64,000 nucleotides of DNA from Burkholderiales bacterium (GTDB taxonomy: Bacteria > Pseudomonadota > Gammaproteobacteria > Burkholderiales > Burkholderiaceae_D), in assembly GCA_016177875.1 (NCBI GenBank), contig JACOUL010000034.1, forward strand, positions 1 through 64,000, read 5' to 3'. Below the pieces are notes generated by a model. It had not been told where the DNA came from, did not search any database, and worked only from the letters and a program-made list of their open reading frames with translations. This document shows, in pieces, positions 48,943 through 58,960 of the stretch (its first letter is position 1; every line of letters starts with the position of its first letter). The position numbers were made by a program, and so were the translations under genes.

Positions 48943-49851
48943 TCAACGTGGCAGATCGCGGTAATGCAGCTCGCCCGCCGCATCCCCGGCCAAATAAGCC
49001 ATGTTGGTGTTATTCAAAAAATCGAGCCCCTCTTCTTGTTTCAACATCGCGATGGTCGAACAACTGCCGGCAGCAATCGCCAGCGGTGCTAACACGCTGA
49101 CGGCACGCCAATACCTGACCGGTTGCGCAGTACGCGGATCGAGAATGTGACAATACCGTCGGCCATCGATTTCGAAGAAGCGTTCATAGTCGCCGCTGGT
49201 CGCAATTGCTCCATTAGCGATGGGAATATGCGCGATGACTGCCGAGGAATCGCGTGGATCTTGGATGCCTATTTCCCACGGCCGTCCGTCCGGCTGCGGG
49301 CCGATGATATGCATGTCTCCGCCCAAATTGACGTAGCCATGCCGCACGCCGTTATCGATGAGTTTGGCGGCGGCGCGATCCGCTGCATATTCTTTTCCGA
49401 AACCGCCGAAATCGATTTCCATACCATTCGTCGACAATTGAATGCGCCGATCTTCGCGTATCACTTTGCGCCAGCCGATCAGCGCGCGTAAGGCCGTCAG
49501 TTCCACTTCCGACGGCACGCGAGCTTCGCGAAAATTCCAAGCACGCCGCAAGACACCTGAAGTGACATCGAACAAACCTTCGCTGGCTTGAAACAGCGTC
49601 TCTGCGTATTGCAATAATGCGAGCGTTTCTTCATCGCATTCGACCGCGTCCTTGCCGGCTGCGGAATTGATTTGCGAAACGATGCTGCCAGACCGGTAGC
49701 GCGAATACTTGAACTCGATGCGTTTGACTTCGTCGATGGCGGATTGCGCAAGGCGTCGCGCCTCATCATCATTGCTTGCGACGAGACGAATGTCGCATTG
49801 ACTTGCCATGGCCTCGAATGCAATGCCGAATACGGACACGGCCGGCTTCAT
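48943..49851 (-). CDS. apbE: FAD:protein FMN transferase ApbE
   Basis: The 302-residue enzyme covalently attaches FMN from FAD to threonine of target proteins. Motifs are YSRYRSGSIVSQINSAAG, EGLFDVTSGVLRRAW, DFGGFGKEYAADRAAAKL, VNLGGDMHIIGPQPDGRPW and ATSGDYERFFEIDGRRYCHI. Visible signal peptide or lipobox is lacking, although many ApbE proteins are exported. It is the last gene of the minus-strand operon TlpA-DUF4266-DUF3570-ApbE (4-base spacing to DUF3570). Confidence 0.9.
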   Translation of the reverse strand: MKPAVSVFGIAFEAMASQCDIRLVASNDDEARRLAQSAIDEVKRIEFKYSRYRSGSIVSQINSAAGKDAVECDEETLALLQYAETLFQASEGLFDVTSGVLRRAWNFREARVPSEVELTALRALIGWRKVIREDRRIQLSTNGMEIDFGGFGKEYAADRAAAKLIDNGVRHGYVNLGGDMHIIGPQPDGRPWEIGIQDPRDSSAVIAHIPIANGAIATSGDYERFFEIDGRRYCHILDPRTAQPVRYWRAVSVLAPLAIAAGSCSTIAMLKQEEGLDFLNNTNMAYLAGDAAGELHYRDLPR

Positions 49852-49855
49852 CGCA

Positions 49856-51067
49856 TCAGAAATCGCGGGTCACGCCGATTTGGATATTGCGTGCGTTCAA
49901 CGGAGCAAGGCCGGGGCTGCCGCTACCGAACCAGCGCATGCTGCTTTTCTGCTCATAGTTCTCGAACTTGATATCGACCGTCCAATCGCGCGCGAATTTT
50001 TTGGCGAGCTTTAAACCGAAGGTACGTGCGCCGAATGCGGCAAGCCGCTGATCCGGCGACCAGAACTGGTTTGCGCCAAATACATAGCCTTCGGGGAAAG
50101 GCTCTCCGAGCGTCGCGCTATAGTTGGTGCCGTAATAAAAACCGGCAGCGCTCTGACTATATATCCGCAGCGACGGCACCAAGGCCCATCCGTCCGGCAA
50201 AGGCTGGACATATTCGAGACTAAACGTGTGCGCCTTGATCGCAAAGCTGTCCGAATAGTAACGGTAGCTCAAACGGCTAGTGCCATCGGTATTTTTAAAA
50301 TGATGGTTCCACCCCAATAGCACCGTTCGCGTCGTGCGTGCGCGCGGCCGGTTATCAAAAATTTTGTAGGGGTCCGAATAATATCCGCGTCCTACCGACA
50401 AACCCAGATTGATCTGCGCGATATCCTGCGGCGTCAGCACCTGCGTTACGCCCGCCATGACGTCCCAGGTGTTTTTCTTTTCGTTGACGACGGCTTGATT
50501 GGTCGGATTGATGACATCGTTCGAGGCGCCGACGCCGAAAGTCCAAGTCGTGTTCTTATTGCCGCTGGCAATCGTGCCCGTCACAGAAAGCGCGCGTGAG
50601 AGATAATCGTGCTCATTCGAAAAAGCGGCTCCCACGGATAAGCTGCCGTCGGAAAAATAACGGGTCACCCGTACGTCGGCGGCATTGCGTGAATCACTCA
50701 TGCGCGATGCGCTGGTCACCACGGTGTGATAGCGCGGCGAGGCACCCGACACATGGTCCGACACCAAGGATGCCTCGACCGCCCATTCCCCTGCAACCGG
50801 CACAACCAGCGACAGCGAAGGCGATCGCACTTTTATCTGGTCCAAACCCGGTTGACTCTCGCTGTATTCAAGATAGCGCAAGCTAATCGAGCCGTTCTCG
50901 GGCGGCGTCTCCGCATGCGCGGCATTGTGCAAGCCAGGCAGGGTAAGCGCCGCTGACAAAATCAGCGTGCCGATCGGCGCTGCACTGTTCGCCTGGGAAG
51001 CGTTCGATTTTTCGATTGGGTCGCGCGGCACAGGAGATGCGGCTTGCGCTTCAGGAGATCGATTCAT
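49856..51067 (-). CDS. DUF3570 family outer-membrane-type beta-barrel protein
   Basis: The 403-residue protein has a Ser/Pro-rich N-terminus and a hydrophobic stretch (GTLILSAALTLPGLHNAAHA) that may be a signal peptide. The mature sequence is a series of alternating strands with many aromatic residues, ending ARNIQIGVTRDF with terminal Phe, as in outer-membrane barrels. The sequence fits DUF3570. The family travels with DUF4266, thioredoxin and ApbE genes, as here; its function is not established. ATG 51067 is chosen because upstream sequence belongs to the DUF4266 region. Confidence 0.78.
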   Translation of the reverse strand: MNRSPEAQAASPVPRDPIEKSNASQANSAAPIGTLILSAALTLPGLHNAAHAETPPENGSISLRYLEYSESQPGLDQIKVRSPSLSLVVPVAGEWAVEASLVSDHVSGASPRYHTVVTSASRMSDSRNAADVRVTRYFSDGSLSVGAAFSNEHDYLSRALSVTGTIASGNKNTTWTFGVGASNDVINPTNQAVVNEKKNTWDVMAGVTQVLTPQDIAQINLGLSVGRGYYSDPYKIFDNRPRARTTRTVLLGWNHHFKNTDGTSRLSYRYYSDSFAIKAHTFSLEYVQPLPDGWALVPSLRIYSQSAAGFYYGTNYSATLGEPFPEGYVFGANQFWSPDQRLAAFGARTFGLKLAKKFARDWTVDIKFENYEQKSSMRWFGSGSPGLAPLNARNIQIGVTRDF

Positions 51068-51084
51068 GTGAGGTCTTGTCGACG

Positions 51085-51324
51085 TTAATTGCAACCGCAG
51101 CCGCCGGCACCTACTCCGGCGCCGCCTGACGCAGCTTCGCGACTCGTGTAAATATGATCTGAATATCTGCTTTCCAGCGAGTTGGCTTTGAACGTCATCT
51201 CCGGGCGCGCGAGTGTTCCTTTTTCCCACGGTTGAACGTTGCCGATGGAAGAACAAGCGCAAGTCATGCACGCGAAACCGATCGCAGGAACACTACGCAC
51301 AAGCAGTCGAATCCGCATGCTCAT
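51085..51324 (-). CDS. DUF4266 small lipoprotein with Cys-rich C-terminus
   Basis: The 79-residue protein has a signal and lipobox (CMTCACSSIG); the mature protein continues NVQPWEKGTLARPEMTF, matching DUF4266. It ends YTSREAASGGAGVGAGGCGC and a final N. That Gly-rich CxC tail could bind a metal or be modified. The start overlaps the TlpA stop by 4 bases. The association with ApbE makes this protein a candidate FMN acceptor, although a classical DxxSG[AS]T motif is not obvious. Confidence 0.78.
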   Translation of the reverse strand: MSMRIRLLVRSVPAIGFACMTCACSSIGNVQPWEKGTLARPEMTFKANSLESRYSDHIYTSREAASGGAGVGAGGCGCN

Positions 51325-51851
51325 TTTTCCTTCAGCGCCTGTTTGATTTTCAACTCGAGTTCGGCCTTGTTGGCCTCTCTAAAACCGGCATGCTCAAAAA
51401 TGACCTTGCCGTCCGGTCCGATCAACACGCTGCTGGGCATGCCCTTGATGCCGAAACTACGCGCAGTAGCGCCTTTCGGATCGAAAGCGACGGCAAAGCG
51501 TGCTGGATTGGTGTTTAAGAATTTGCGACCCTCGTCTTCTTTTTCATCGAGGTTGACTGCGATGATGTGAAAACCTTTGCTCGCATACTTAGCGTGAATT
51601 TCATTCATCCATGGAAACGACTGCTTACATGGGCCGCACCATGACGCCCAAAAATCGACGTAGACAAATTTTCCTTTGTAGTTCGACAGTTTGACCTGGC
51701 CTTCCATACCCGGAAGATCGAAGCTGGGCGCCGGTCCTGCCGGCTCCAAGGCGAATACTGTTGTGGAAAAAACAAAGCACAGACCGGCAAAGAGCCGAAT
51801 ACCCCTAATCCGCCTCAGGGAAAAACTTAATAGATTGCAAAAATGTTGCAT
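51321..51851 (-). CDS. TlpA-family periplasmic thioredoxin-like protein
   Basis: The protein has about 176 residues, with an N-terminal hydrophobic signal (IRLFAGLCFVFSTTVFA) and a thioredoxin-like domain with the redox motif ASWCGPCKQSFPWM. GIKGMPSSVLIGPDGKVIF supplies the cis-proline loop. It probably reduces or oxidises cysteines in the periplasm, and the CxC tail of the adjacent DUF4266 lipoprotein is an attractive substrate (inference). It heads the four-gene minus-strand operon. A start at 51860 is equally acceptable. Confidence 0.88.
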   Translation of the reverse strand: MQHFCNLLSFSLRRIRGIRLFAGLCFVFSTTVFALEPAGPAPSFDLPGMEGQVKLSNYKGKFVYVDFWASWCGPCKQSFPWMNEIHAKYASKGFHIIAVNLDEKEDEGRKFLNTNPARFAVAFDPKGATARSFGIKGMPSSVLIGPDGKVIFEHAGFREANKAELELKIKQALKEK

Positions 51852-51922
51852 AATTTGCATAATTGTCCTTGATTCATATCAATTATTACATTAATACAAT
51901 TATTCCATATAGGGAGAGGTTC

Positions 51923-53221
51923 ATGCCGCACTTCAGCACTTTCAGCAAGTGGATGACTCATCTTTTCGCGATACTCGCCACTTGTTTGCTATTGAGTCTT
52001 ACGGCGATGGAGGTGCAGGCGGCAACCACTACCGGCAATGCCTCGAACGGTGCATCCGTATGGGGCAAATGCGTCGCTTGCCATGGCGGCACACCGGCGG
52101 GTGCTCGCTTCAATGCGGCCAACGCCAGCAACGTCATCGACAATGCCATCACCAATAATTTTGGCAACATGATGGCCGGCCAATCCAGCCTGACCGATAC
52201 CGAGCGCAAAGATGTAGCGGCTTATATCGGATCGCTCATGTCTAATACGACCAGCGTCAGCGTGCCGTACAACACCGCGACTCAATTCACCATTCCCAAC
52301 CTCGTAACCGGTACCGGCACCTTCAGCAGCATCTTGACCGTCACCGCACCGACCAAAGGCGCGGTGACCTTTAGCGGCACCACCGCAACTTATACGCCGA
52401 CCGCAGGCCAATCGGGCTCCGATACATTTACCTATAACGGTATTGGCAGCGCCGGCACATCAAATCTGCGCACGGTCAACATCACGATCGCCAACCCGAC
52501 CCCGGGCAGCTTCACGCCGCAAACCGGCTGGTGGTGGAATCCCAGCGAAGGCGGCCGCGGCTACACAATCGAACAACAAGGCAGCAAAATTTTCATGGCC
52601 GGCTATATGTATGACGCTTCCGGACGCGCATCATGGTATGCCGCCGGTCCTGCAGAAATAAGCGCCTCTGTCTTTACCGCACCGCTGACCACTTATCTCG
52701 GCGGACAAACGCTTACCGGCGCCTTCAAGGCGACCACCGGCACCGCCAACAACGGCAATATCTCTATTACGTTTACCAATCCCACTACCGGCATCATTAC
52801 CTGGCCGAACGGCACAACCACGGCGATTCAGCGCTACGATATCGTGACCAACGGCTCAACCGCCACCATACCGAACGGCACGCCGCAAGCCGGCTGGTGG
52901 TGGAACAATTCGGAGGGCGGCCGCGGTTTCTCGATCGAGATTCAGAACAACACCATGTTCTTGGCCGGCTATATGTATGACAATTCCGGTAATCCGATCT
53001 GGTATGCCTCGGGTCCGACCGCCATGACCAACTCGACTACCTACCAAGGAACTTGGCAAGAGTATGGCAATGGTCAAGTTTTACAAGGAAGCTTCAAAGC
53101 GGCTTCGGTTGTTAATTCCAACGTCGGCAACATCACGGTCACCTTCACCAACGCCACCACAGGGACATTGACGCTGCCCGACGGACGGCAGATTCCGCTG
53201 ATCCGTTATACCTTCCAATAA
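51923..53221 (+). CDS. Secreted cytochrome c fused to an Ig-like domain and two GWWWNP repeats
   Basis: The 432-residue protein has a signal peptide cut near VQAAT. Residues about 30-110 are a class I cytochrome c domain with haem motif CVACH (GKCVACHGGTPAGARF) and a methionine-bearing NMMAGQ. Residues about 115-195 form a cadherin/Ig-like domain (GAVTFSGTTATYTPTAGQSG). Two copies of a 100-residue repeat follow, each opening GWWWNPSEGGRGY or GWWWNNSEGGRGF and containing FMAGYMYD or FLAGYMYD. The repeat is known from Burkholderiales secreted proteins without assigned function. It is divergent from the TlpA operon; GGGAGAGG precedes the ATG. Confidence 0.82.
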   Translation: MPHFSTFSKWMTHLFAILATCLLLSLTAMEVQAATTTGNASNGASVWGKCVACHGGTPAGARFNAANASNVIDNAITNNFGNMMAGQSSLTDTERKDVAAYIGSLMSNTTSVSVPYNTATQFTIPNLVTGTGTFSSILTVTAPTKGAVTFSGTTATYTPTAGQSGSDTFTYNGIGSAGTSNLRTVNITIANPTPGSFTPQTGWWWNPSEGGRGYTIEQQGSKIFMAGYMYDASGRASWYAAGPAEISASVFTAPLTTYLGGQTLTGAFKATTGTANNGNISITFTNPTTGIITWPNGTTTAIQRYDIVTNGSTATIPNGTPQAGWWWNNSEGGRGFSIEIQNNTMFLAGYMYDNSGNPIWYASGPTAMTNSTTYQGTWQEYGNGQVLQGSFKAASVVNSNVGNITVTFTNATTGTLTLPDGRQIPLIRYTFQ

Positions 53222-53230
53222 GTGAATACG

Positions 53231-53253
53231 GCGCCCATCAACATGATGGGCGC
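53231..53253. terminator. Hairpin between the cytochrome gene and mnmE
   Basis: GCGCCCATCA (53231-53240) pairs perfectly with TGATGGGCGC (53244-53253). It is located between two convergent stop codons, so it probably serves both, although neither side has a clear T-run. Confidence 0.55.
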
Positions 53254-53265
53254 TCTACCGGCGCA

Positions 53266-54648
53266 TTATTTGCCGATGCAGAACCTGCTGAAGATCACAC
53301 CCAGCAAGTCGTCGGAAGAGAACTCGCCGGTAATGCTGTTCAAGCGCTCCTGCGCCAAACGCAATTCCTCGGCAAACAAATCAAGCGCTTGATCGTTGCT
53401 CGCGGCATGTTCGGCCGCCGCATTCAAGTGGCTGCGCGCCATCTTCAACGCAATCAAATGCCGCTCGCGCGCAAGATACACCGATTCGCCGGTCTGCTGC
53501 CATCCTGCTATACGCAGCAATTCTGCGCGCAGCAAATCAATGCCGGTACGTTCGGCTGCTGAAAGATAAACGTGCGTCGCGTCTGGCATGACATCCGCCG
53601 CCGGCTTGTGACCGGACAGATCGATTTTATTCCACACGCGAATCACCGGCACATTTTCCGGCAAACGTTCGACGATCCCCTCGTCCGCGCGCGTGGGTCC
53701 ACGGCTGGCATCAAGCAAATGCAGAATGACGTCGGCTTGAGCGACTGCGGCCCAAGTACGCTCGATGCCGATGCGTTCGACTTCATCGGACGCCAAGCTC
53801 GTGTCGCGAATGCCGGCGGTATCGATAATATTGAGCGGGATGCCTTCAACCTGAATCGTTTCGGTAACTTTGTCGCGCGTGGTGCCGGCGATCGGCGTGA
53901 CGATTGCGACGTCCGATCCCGCTAAAGCGTTCAGCAAAGACGATTTGCCGACATTGGGCTGGCCTGCCAAAACCACGTTCAAACCTTCGCGCAAAAGAGC
54001 GCCTTGCGCCGCCTGACTGAACACTTGTTCAAGCGCTTGGCGAATTGCGGCGAGCTGTCCGCGCGCGTCCGATTTTTCCAGGAAATCGATTTCCTCTTCC
54101 GGAAAATCGAGCGTCGCCTCTACCAGCATGCGCAAGTGAATCACCTTATCGACCAATGCGCGGATGGTGGCGGAAAACGCGCCGGATAGCGATTGGGTCG
54201 CCGAACGCGCTGCGGCTTCGGTCGACGCATCGATCAAATCCGCTACCGCTTCGGCCTGCGCCAAGTCGAGCTTGTCATTGAAGTAAGCGCGATAAGTGAA
54301 TTCGCCCGGCTCGGCCAGCCGTAATCCGATCCCGCTGCCCGCTTCCAAGCAACGCGTCAGCAACATCTGCATCACCACCGGTCCGCCATGTCCTTGCAGT
54401 TCCAGCACGTCTTCGCCGGTATAGGAATGCGGCGCCTTGAAATAGATCGCCAGCCCCTGGTCGATGACACTACCGTCGGCATGCAAAAATTTTAAATAAG
54501 TTGCGTGACGCGCTTGCAGTTGCGCGCCGGCTCCGCACACTACCTGGATCACCGACGATAAGTCTTTACCGGAAATGCGCACGACGCCGATGCCGCCACG
54601 TCCGGGCGGCGTGGCGATCGCAGCAATGGGAGAAGAATCGAAGTTCAT
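53266..54648 (-). CDS. mnmE: tRNA modification GTPase MnmE
   Basis: The 460-residue protein has an N-terminal folate-binding domain ([20 protein letters not shown]), a helical domain with embedded G domain ([16 protein letters not shown] near residue 229, [12 protein letters not shown]) and the C-terminal FCIGK with the conserved cysteine. With MnmG it forms the cmnm5U34 modification in tRNA. It is in the conserved origin-proximal block; an intrinsic terminator separates it from yidC. Confidence 0.95.
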   Translation of the reverse strand: MNFDSSPIAAIATPPGRGGIGVVRISGKDLSSVIQVVCGAGAQLQARHATYLKFLHADGSVIDQGLAIYFKAPHSYTGEDVLELQGHGGPVVMQMLLTRCLEAGSGIGLRLAEPGEFTYRAYFNDKLDLAQAEAVADLIDASTEAAARSATQSLSGAFSATIRALVDKVIHLRMLVEATLDFPEEEIDFLEKSDARGQLAAIRQALEQVFSQAAQGALLREGLNVVLAGQPNVGKSSLLNALAGSDVAIVTPIAGTTRDKVTETIQVEGIPLNIIDTAGIRDTSLASDEVERIGIERTWAAVAQADVILHLLDASRGPTRADEGIVERLPENVPVIRVWNKIDLSGHKPAADVMPDATHVYLSAAERTGIDLLRAELLRIAGWQQTGESVYLARERHLIALKMARSHLNAAAEHAASNDQALDLFAEELRLAQERLNSITGEFSSDDLLGVIFSRFCIGK

Positions 54649-54686
54649 GAATTCATTCTAGCCAAACGTGAACAAAGTCATAAATG

Positions 54687-54721
54687 AAAAAAGCCCGTGA
54701 TTTCAAGTCACGGGCTTTTTT
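54687..54721. terminator. Bidirectional intrinsic terminator after yidC
   Basis: AAAAAAGCCCGTGA (54687-54700) pairs with TCACGGGCTTTTTT (54708-54721) around a 7-base loop, with A-run on one side and T-run on the other. It ends the rpmH-yidC transcript and lies 39 bases upstream of the mnmE start codon. Confidence 0.85.
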
Positions 54722-54748
54722 ATGGATGAAATACAACGAATTGCTTTT

Positions 54749-56479
54749 TTACTTCGCCCCTTCTATCTTCTTCGTAATGACCCATTGCTGCGCGATCGAG
54801 AAGATATTGTTGACCACCCAATACAGCACGAGACCGGCCGGGAAGAAAAAGAACATCACGGAAAAGACGATGGGCATCCACATCATGATCTTGGCCTGCA
54901 TCGGATCAGGCGGCGGCGGATTCAGCTTGGTCTGGATGAACATCGATGCGGCCATGATCAAAGGCAGAATGTAATAGGGATCCGGTGAAGCCAAATCATG
55001 AATCCACCCAATCCACGGCGCATTACGCATTTCGACCGAAGCCAGCAATACCCAATATAACGCGATGAATACCGGCATGGTGGCCAACACCGGTAAGCAG
55101 CCGCCGAGCGGATTGATCTTCTCGGTCTTGTACAACTCCATCATGGCTTGATTCATCTTTTGCGGGTCGCCCTTGTGGCGCTCGCGAATCGCCGTCATCT
55201 TCGGCGTCACCGTTTTCATTCTCGCCATGCTGCGATAGCTGGCCGCCATCAAGGGAAATAAGGCCAGCTTGATCAGGATCGTCAGCGCGACGATGGTCCA
55301 ACCCCAATTGCCGAGCACATTGTGCAGCTGCTGCATTAACCAGAAGATCGGTTTCGCGACGATAGTCAGCCATCCGTAATCCTTGACCAAGTCCAAACCC
55401 GGCGCAACCTTTTCCAGCAAGGCCGTTTCCTGCGGGCCTGCAAACAAATGTGCATTCACAACCGTGCTTGCGCCGGACGCAAGTGTACCGAGCGGCAGCG
55501 TGGTGCCGACCGAGTACAAATTCGTCGCCACATTACGGGTATAAATTTCGCGCGTCATTTTATCGGGTGGAACCAATGCCGAGACGAAATAATGCTGCAC
55601 CATGGCCACCCAGCCATTGTCAGCTTTGGCGACATGCTTGGCCTTGCCCTTCTCGATATCGGCGAAGTCAATTTTCTCGTAATGATTGACGGTGGAATAC
55701 ACAGCCGGACCGGTAAATGTACCGCTGCCAAAGTAACCCGACTCGCCTTCGGGCTTGCTACCGTCGCGCACCAGCTGCATGTAAAGTGTCGGTGAGATCG
55801 GCGCGCCGGTCGCGTTAGTCACCGCATGCGTCACTTCTATCGTGTATTCGCCGCGCTTAAACGTATACGTCTTGGTGAGCTTCACGCCGTTTTGCTCGGA
55901 CTCGAGAACGAGCTGGACTTGGGTAGCGCCATCCAATGCACGCGGACCGGGTTTGGCGACGAACGCCGATTTATGATTTGGGAACGGGCCTCCGACCAAA
56001 CCGGTTTGCGCGACATAGGTATGCTGGTTGCTCGAATCGAACAAGACGACGTTCGTCCGCGCAGTGACCTTTTCCCTAAGGCCCAACAGCTCCAGGAAGG
56101 CGGCGTACCATTCGCGATGGATAATTTCCTTATGATTGAGCAGCTCCAGGCGCTTCAAATCGCCGCCGGCGGTGTCGATCTCGGCCTTGACTACATCGGT
56201 GGTAATCGTGATGCGCTCGCCTTGAACCGGCGTCGCCGCCGGTGCGGGCGCAGATGCTCCCGGCACGTTCGCAGGCGCGGCCGCAGTCGATGCGCTCGGC
56301 ACGCTGGTTTGCGCTGTGGTGTGCGCCGGCGCGCCATTGCTGCCTTGTCCTTGCTTGGCCTGTTGGGAAGCGCCCCCGAAGAACATCGACGGCCGGCCGT
56401 TGAAGCGGTTCCAGTTATCCCACAACATCAGGATCGACACCGTAAACACAACCCACAGAAATGTACGTCGGATATCCAT
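54749..56479 (-). CDS. yidC: Membrane protein insertase YidC
   Basis: The 576-residue inner-membrane insertase assists Sec-dependent and independent protein insertion. N-terminal anchor [20 protein letters not shown], a large periplasmic beta domain (about residues 60-350) as in Gram-negative YidC, and the conserved five-helix core with the positive groove region ([20 protein letters not shown]) are visible. C-terminal [16 protein letters not shown] is typical. It follows yidD by 19 bases. Confidence 0.95.
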   Translation of the reverse strand: MDIRRTFLWVVFTVSILMLWDNWNRFNGRPSMFFGGASQQAKQGQGSNGAPAHTTAQTSVPSASTAAAPANVPGASAPAPAATPVQGERITITTDVVKAEIDTAGGDLKRLELLNHKEIIHREWYAAFLELLGLREKVTARTNVVLFDSSNQHTYVAQTGLVGGPFPNHKSAFVAKPGPRALDGATQVQLVLESEQNGVKLTKTYTFKRGEYTIEVTHAVTNATGAPISPTLYMQLVRDGSKPEGESGYFGSGTFTGPAVYSTVNHYEKIDFADIEKGKAKHVAKADNGWVAMVQHYFVSALVPPDKMTREIYTRNVATNLYSVGTTLPLGTLASGASTVVNAHLFAGPQETALLEKVAPGLDLVKDYGWLTIVAKPIFWLMQQLHNVLGNWGWTIVALTILIKLALFPLMAASYRSMARMKTVTPKMTAIRERHKGDPQKMNQAMMELYKTEKINPLGGCLPVLATMPVFIALYWVLLASVEMRNAPWIGWIHDLASPDPYYILPLIMAASMFIQTKLNPPPPDPMQAKIMMWMPIVFSVMFFFFPAGLVLYWVVNNIFSIAQQWVITKKIEGAK

Positions 56480-56498
56480 AACTTATCGGTTTAAAAAA

Positions 56499-56768
56499 TC
56501 AGTTTGAGTGATGGCTGCAAGTGCAGGCAGGGGAATGTGAATCTTTTTGCGGTACAACTTCAGGCACAGGATCGACGCCGCCCGGATGCCAAGGATGGCA
56601 TTTACCCAGGCGACGCGCGGCCAGCACGCTCCCTTTCAACGCGCCATGACGGCTAATCGCCTCAGCGGCGTAACGGGAACAACTGGGATAAAAACGGCAA
56701 TGCTGCCCGATGAAAGGACTCAGGCACAACTGATATAAACGCACCAGCAACAAGAGCAGGTATTTCAC
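56499..56768 (-). CDS. yidD: Membrane protein insertion efficiency factor YidD
   Basis: The 89-residue protein starts [20 protein letters not shown], with [20 protein letters not shown] and [16 protein letters not shown], the conserved cysteine and histidine blocks of YidD. Its start overlaps the rnpA stop by 4 bases. It assists YidC-mediated insertion. Confidence 0.93.
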   Translation of the reverse strand: MKYLLLLLVRLYQLCLSPFIGQHCRFYPSCSRYAAEAISRHGALKGSVLAARRLGKCHPWHPGGVDPVPEVVPQKDSHSPACTCSHHSN

Positions 56769-57148
56769 GAACCCTCCGGCGCACGTTGTGACAAGAAAAG
56801 TTGCATCAATTCTTTCCGCAGTTCAGCCTTCAAGCCGGCCGATGTGGCAGGCGCCTTCTTGCTATTGACCGGCTTGGACAGCCGCACGATGCAATCAATG
56901 GCAGGCAGCGTCGACTGCCGGAACAATTCACGGACAATGCGTTTGATCGTGTTGCGGGTGACGGCGCGCGGCGCCAGTCGCTTAGCCGCGACCACCCCTA
57001 AGCGAGCATGCGGCAAGTGGTTGGCTCGAATATAGAGTACGAAATGCGCGCTTCGTTGCACCGGCCGCAAATGAAAAACGGATGAAAATTCATCCGTTTT
57101 AACAATACGCCGATCGCGGGCAAAGTCTTGCGGACGATCGCGGCTCAC
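56765..57148 (-). CDS. rnpA: Ribonuclease P protein component RnpA
   Basis: The 127-residue reading starts at GTG 57148. Family motifs are [19 protein letters not shown] and the RNR-type loop [16 protein letters not shown]. RnpA binds the RNase P RNA and aids 5' tRNA maturation. An in-frame ATG at 57208 would overlap the rpmH coding region and add about 20 residues without family resemblance; the GTG start with 19 bases spacing from rpmH is preferred, although its ribosome-binding site is weak. Confidence 0.9.
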   Translation of the reverse strand: MSRDRPQDFARDRRIVKTDEFSSVFHLRPVQRSAHFVLYIRANHLPHARLGVVAAKRLAPRAVTRNTIKRIVRELFRQSTLPAIDCIVRLSKPVNSKKAPATSAGLKAELRKELMQLFLSQRAPEGS

Positions 57149-57167
57149 GCAGGCTGCAAAAGCCGGC

Positions 57168-57302
57168 TTAAACAGCCAGACGCTTGCGGCCTTTTGCGCG
57201 ACGCGCATTGAGCACAGCGCGGCCGTTGCGGGTTGCCATGCGAGCGCGGAAACCGTGGGTGCGCTTGCGGCGGACGACGGAAGGTTGGAAGGTACGTTTC
57301 AT
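57168..57302 (-). CDS. rpmH: 50S ribosomal protein L34
   Basis: The 44-residue protein reads [20 protein letters not shown], then [20 protein letters not shown] and RLAV. This is the full L34 sequence. It is the first gene of the leftward operon beside the dnaA leader. Confidence 0.97.
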   Translation of the reverse strand: MKRTFQPSVVRRKRTHGFRARMATRNGRAVLNARRAKGRKRLAV

Positions 57303-57571
57303 TCTTATCTCGCTAATCTGCTAGGGGTAAATGGTGAACCCTGAATTAGACAGCATTTTCCTTCGATTTGTCAATGAGTTAGGGCTTGTCAAGCCTCCTG
57401 AAAACGAGGTGCGGATAGTAGAAATAAGTCGACAGCCTGTGGATAACTTGCCCCGGGAAGAGTAAAATAGGGCCAACTCACGGCGCATTCGCCCCGATTT
57501 TCGCCCGCATCAAAAGAGCGGCACACTCGGCGAGCACCGACGCTGTACCGCACACCTTATATTAAAAATAC
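57303..57571. other. rpmH-dnaA intergenic region, oriC candidate
   Basis: This 269-base gap is where transcription diverges. It holds a DnaA-box sequence at 57438-57446 and an AT-rich stretch around 57340-57385. Only one consensus DnaA box is seen; others could be degenerate. Position between rpmH and dnaA is a classical bacterial origin location. Confidence 0.5.
57438..57446 (-). promoter_or_regulatory. DnaA box upstream of dnaA
   Basis: TGTGGATAA is the reverse complement of the consensus DnaA box TTATCCACA. It may serve in origin activity or dnaA autoregulation. Confidence 0.75.
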
Positions 57572-58960
57572 ATGGAAAATTTTTGGCAGGCTTGCTCCGC
57601 TCAGTTGGAGCAAGAGCTGACGCCTCAGCAATTCAGCGCTTGGATCAAGCCCTTGGCGCCGCTGGATTTCGAGGATGGCCGGCTGCGCATTGCCGCGCCT
57701 AACCGCTTCAAGCTGGACTGGGTCAAGACTCAGTTTGCCAGCCGCATCGCCGCGCTCGCCGCCCAGCACTGGGAGAGTCAGGTCGAGGTTCAGTTCGTTC
57801 TGGACCCCCGCTTGAATGCCCCCAAAAAACAACCGGGTGCCGGCTTGCCGACACCGAACAATCTGAACGGCAGCGACATCCAGGGTATGCCGCCGGCATT
57901 CCAGGATATTCCGCTCGAACCGCCCGCGCCGCGCCGCGAACAAAGCCGCATCAATCCCGAGCTGACTTTTGAGAGTTTCGTGACCGGCAAGGCCAACCAA
58001 TTGGCGCGTGCCGCCGCGATTCAAGTCGCCAGCAACCCCGGCGTTTCCTACAATCCGCTCTTCTTATATGGTGGCGTGGGCTTGGGCAAAACCCACTTGA
58101 TCCACTCGATCGGCAACCAGGTCCTGGCCGATAATCCGAATGCCAAAATTCGCTACATCCATGCTGAACAGTACGTTCGAGACGTAGTGACTGCTTACCA
58201 ACGAAAGGGTTTTGACGACTTCAAGCGTTATTACCATTCGCTGGATTTGCTGCTGATCGACGATATCCAGTTCTTCGCCGGCAAGAACCGCACGCAAGAA
58301 GAATTCTTCTACGCATTCGAAGCCCTGATTGCTGCCAAGAAACAAATCATCATCACCAGCGACACCTATCCCAAGGAAATTACAGGCATGGATGACCGCC
58401 TGATTTCCCGTTTCGACTCCGGTTTGACGGTCGCCATCGAGCCGCCTGAACTCGAAATGCGGGTGGCAATTTTGCTCAAAAAAGCGGTGCAGGAAGGCGC
58501 GAATTTTTCCGACGACGTCGCGTTTTTTGTGGCAAAACATCTGCGCTCCAATGTGCGCGAACTGGAAGGCGCTCTGCGCAAAATCCTTGCATACTCGCGT
58601 TTTCACGGCAAGGACATCACGATTGAAGTAGTCAAGGATGCCTTGAGAGACTTGCTGACCGTGCAAAACCGGCAGATTTCCGTGGAGAACATTCAAAAGA
58701 CCGTGGCCGACTTTTTCAATATTAAAGTTGCCGACATGTACTCCAAAAAGCGTCCTGCCAATATTGCCCGCCCGCGCCAAATTGCCATGTATCTGGCCAA
58801 AGAATTAACCCAAAAAAGTTTGCCTGAAATCGGAGAATTGTTCGGTGGACGCGACCATACTACTGTCTTGCATGCCGTTCGCAAGATTGCCCAGGATCGG
58901 ACCAAAAACCCGGAAGTCAACCATGAACTGCATGTGTTGGAACAAACTTTGAAAGGATAA
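57572..58960 (+). CDS. dnaA: Chromosomal replication initiator DnaA
   Basis: The 462-residue protein has domain I ([20 protein letters not shown]), a variable linker to about residue 125, AAA+ domain with [16 protein letters not shown] (Walker A, about 166) and [20 protein letters not shown], and the DNA-binding domain with the signature [16 protein letters not shown]. It melts the origin by binding DnaA boxes. dnaN follows after 234 bases. Confidence 0.97.
   Translation: MENFWQACSAQLEQELTPQQFSAWIKPLAPLDFEDGRLRIAAPNRFKLDWVKTQFASRIAALAAQHWESQVEVQFVLDPRLNAPKKQPGAGLPTPNNLNGSDIQGMPPAFQDIPLEPPAPRREQSRINPELTFESFVTGKANQLARAAAIQVASNPGVSYNPLFLYGGVGLGKTHLIHSIGNQVLADNPNAKIRYIHAEQYVRDVVTAYQRKGFDDFKRYYHSLDLLLIDDIQFFAGKNRTQEEFFYAFEALIAAKKQIIITSDTYPKEITGMDDRLISRFDSGLTVAIEPPELEMRVAILLKKAVQEGANFSDDVAFFVAKHLRSNVRELEGALRKILAYSRFHGKDITIEVVKDALRDLLTVQNRQISVENIQKTVADFFNIKVADMYSKKRPANIARPRQIAMYLAKELTQKSLPEIGELFGGRDHTTVLHAVRKIAQDRTKNPEVNHELHVLEQTLKG

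Noticed and set aside
56765..57208. Longer rnpA reading starting inside rpmH
   Set aside because: The extra 20 residues derive from the rpmH end in another frame. The GTG at 57148 gives normal length and spacing.
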